Below, piece by piece: positions 6,388 to 7,463 of a stretch of DNA of 7,463 nt. The notes beneath the pieces were generated by a model. It saw only the letters and a list, made by a program, of their open reading frames with translations. It did not search any database and was not told where the DNA came from. The translations under genes were made by a program, and so were the position numbers. Each line of letters starts with the position of its first letter. Position 1 is the stretch's first letter. Source of the stretch: Mediterranea massiliensis (GTDB lineage: Bacteria > Bacteroidota > Bacteroidia > Bacteroidales > Bacteroidaceae); contig CATXSD010000124.1 in the NCBI GenBank assembly GCA_958402075.1, positions 1 to 7,463 on the forward strand, given 5' to 3'.

Positions 6388-6570
6388 CCACACATTATCA
6401 GCAAATTACAGTGACGCATCAAGAGGTCGTACAAACTTTCTGAGATAAATTAAATAAATAGGCTGCCTTTAAAGGCAGACCATTTATTTATTTTTCACGC
6501 GTAATGTTTACCAAACGTTTTGTCGCATCACAGCAACACACTGATAATCTATCACTTACTGCGTCAAGTT
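6372..6570. repeat. 199-bp imperfect palindrome between the VirE-like and DUF4248 genes
   Basis: Nested inverted blocks share one centre near 6471: AACTTGACGCAG (6372-6383) with CTGCGTCAAGTT (6559-6570); ATTATCAG (6394-6401) with CTGATAAT (6541-6548); GTGACGC (6411-6417) with GCATCAC (6525-6531, one mismatch); TAAATAAAT (6451-6459) with ATTTATTTA (6482-6490); and the perfect 16-bp CTGCCTTTAAAGGCAG (6463-6478). The right arm enters the last four codons and stop of the VirE-like gene. The outer blocks alone are too exact and too well centred for chance. It could be a MITE-like element, an old inverted duplication or a protein-binding/origin-type site. No transposase or clear target duplication is seen. 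Confidence 0.75.
6451..6495. terminator. Bidirectional rho-independent terminator downstream of the VirE-like gene
   Basis: A perfect 16-bp palindrome CTGCCTTTAAAGGCAG (6463-6478) is extended by TAAATAAAT (6451-6459) pairing with ATTTATTTA (6482-6490). T-rich runs follow on both strands: TTTATTTATTTTT (6483-6495) on plus and TATTTATTTAATTTAT (6460-6445) on minus. On the minus strand it lies about 75 bases past the VirE-like stop codon and should end that transcript. There is no plus-strand gene nearby to use the other direction. Confidence 0.75.
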
Positions 6571-7463
6571 TTGTTCGCCACCCTCAGAAATCGGTTCCGG
6601 GAGCACACTATTCATCTCGTCTGTGCTCCGGTCTGTCAATATCCAGAAACGTCCGTAGTGAGTGCGACACTGCTCAAACCCCATCTCGGCCAGCGCGCGG
6701 TTCACCTGCACGGGGCTGAGCCGCATCGAGGCGAAGCGGGCACAGATCTGCGAGGCCGTCAGGTAGCGGCCCTTCTCGAGCGGCGAGGGACGGCGGTAGT
6801 GGGCCAGGATGAGCTCGCGGGCGGGGTTGGGCGCTTCGAAGCGGCGGTTGCGGCGGTTGAGCGCCTCCACCTCGTCGCCCTGGAACCAGTAGCGGAAGCC
6901 GCCGTCGAGCAGGGCCTTGGCCTGGGCGTAGACACCCTCGTAGTCGATGGGCGTGGTCCAAGGATTCTCGATGTGCTCCACCTCGAAGGGCAGCCAGCGG
7001 CGGTTGCCGGTGTCGTCGGTGAGGAACTGGAGGTTGTTGCCCGTGGCGCAGAACGAAGCCACGTGGGGCAGCCGTACCTTGTTGCGCCCGTAGGCCGGAC
7101 GCTCGTTGATGTAGAGCGTGGTGGTCATGGCCTTCAGCTGGTTCAGCTCGGGACGCTGCATGGAGTCGATCTCCTCGAAGTTCACCAGCAGGTTCTCGGT
7201 CATGGTGAAGAGGTCGTCCTTGGTGAGGCGCTGCGAGTTGGTCTTCGTGGTGTAGTAGCGGCGCAGGCAGGGCGGCAGCAGGTTCTCCAGGAAGGAGCTC
7301 TTGAACGAGCCCTGCGGACCGAGGAGGACGAGGATTTCGTGGTTCACCACGCCGTCGTCCAGCGCGGCGGCCCGCATCCCCACCAGCCAGCGGCGGAAGT
7401 AGTGGTCGATCTCGGCGGCCGACGTGCCGCGGCACACCACCATCCGGGCCAGGCGGCCGATGG
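6556..7463 (-). CDS. VirE-family P-loop ATPase/primase-helicase-like protein, 5' end cut by window edge
   Basis: The visible 301 C-terminal residues belong to the virulence-associated E (VirE) P-loop family, related to phage and plasmid primase-helicases. Visible motifs are a variant Walker A GPQGSFKSS (48-56), Walker B LLVNFEEID (91-99), and the diagnostic ATGNN...DDTGNRRWLPF (139-159), whose arginines probably serve as sensor/finger residues. The end (YLTASQICARF...YGRFWIL, about 233-275) looks like a winged helix and fits the DUF3874 type domain found at the end of Bacteroidetes VirE-like proteins. The frame stays open to the window edge, so the ATG at 7443 is not a credible start: the ATPase core has begun before it and family members carry large N-terminal domains. 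The stop (6556-6558) lies inside the palindrome arm. A role in replication or mobility of accessory DNA is inferred. Confidence 0.87.
   Translation of the reverse strand, partial: IGRLARMVVCRGTSAAEIDHYFRRWLVGMRAAALDDGVVNHEILVLLGPQGSFKSSFLENLLPPCLRRYYTTKTNSQRLTKDDLFTMTENLLVNFEEIDSMQRPELNQLKAMTTTLYINERPAYGRNKVRLPHVASFCATGNNLQFLTDDTGNRRWLPFEVEHIENPWTTPIDYEGVYAQAKALLDGGFRYWFQGDEVEALNRRNRRFEAPNPARELILAHYRRPSPLEKGRYLTASQICARFASMRLSPVQVNRALAEMGFEQCRTHYGRFWILTDRSTDEMNSVLPEPISEGGEQNLTQ

Noticed and set aside
6321..6434. A 38-residue N-terminal extension of the DUF4248-like protein
   Set aside because: It crosses the AT-rich repeat and the palindrome arm, and known family members start near the YTRRSLA segment.
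6674..7435. A 253-codon minus-strand frame overlapping the VirE-like gene
   Set aside because: It is shifted one frame from the Walker A, Walker B and GNRRW motifs and is Arg/Pro/Ala-rich.

Overview
The window looks like a high-GC member of the Bacteroidales (Bacteroidetes). This rests on an Oar-type TonB-dependent receptor, a VirE-like ATPase with a Bacteroidetes-type C-terminal domain next to a DUF4248-like small protein, an AAA/DUF4143 protein, and promoter-like sites of the Bacteroides form TTTG-N19-21-TAnnTTTG instead of -35/-10 boxes. All five genes I can support lie on the minus strand, so they read from high to low coordinates. I cannot name a genus.

From the upstream (right) end: a 5'-truncated VirE-family P-loop ATPase (6556-7463) is followed by a 199-base imperfect palindrome (6372-6570). 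The palindrome starts inside the last codons of that gene, and its centre is a strong bidirectional terminator-like hairpin. Next is a 70-residue DUF4248-like protein (6108-6320), then three 15-bp direct repeats spaced exactly 23 bp apart (6023-6083), a promoter-like box, and a single-gene AAA/DUF4143 unit (4695-5978). A 16-bp identical direct repeat lies on each side of that unit, one copy over the stop of the DUF4248 gene and one a single base past the stop of the AAA gene. The unit also looks lower in GC than its neighbours. Together these suggest a compact cassette inserted at the 3' end of the DUF4248 gene.

Below that is a 306-bp gene-free stretch (4389-4694) holding six degenerate 23-bp tandem units with an embedded 14-bp inverted repeat, plus the A-rich leader of the next gene. 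A complete 1092-residue Oar-like outer-membrane receptor follows (1110-4388). Its 3' end carries an AT-rich repeat that recurs at the start of the DUF4248 gene, a REP-like palindrome and a rho-independent terminator. The 5' part of a secreted nucleotide pyrophosphatase/phosphodiesterase (1-881) runs off the left edge; its promoter-like site overlaps the preceding terminator and predicts an almost leaderless mRNA.

The genes do not form one pathway. The receptor and the phosphodiesterase are envelope functions with separate signals. The VirE/DUF4248 pair with its palindrome, and the AAA/DUF4143 cassette with its iterons, look like accessory DNA. Those two units and their repeats are the best candidates for undescribed biology here. 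No tRNA, rRNA, CRISPR array or transposase was seen.
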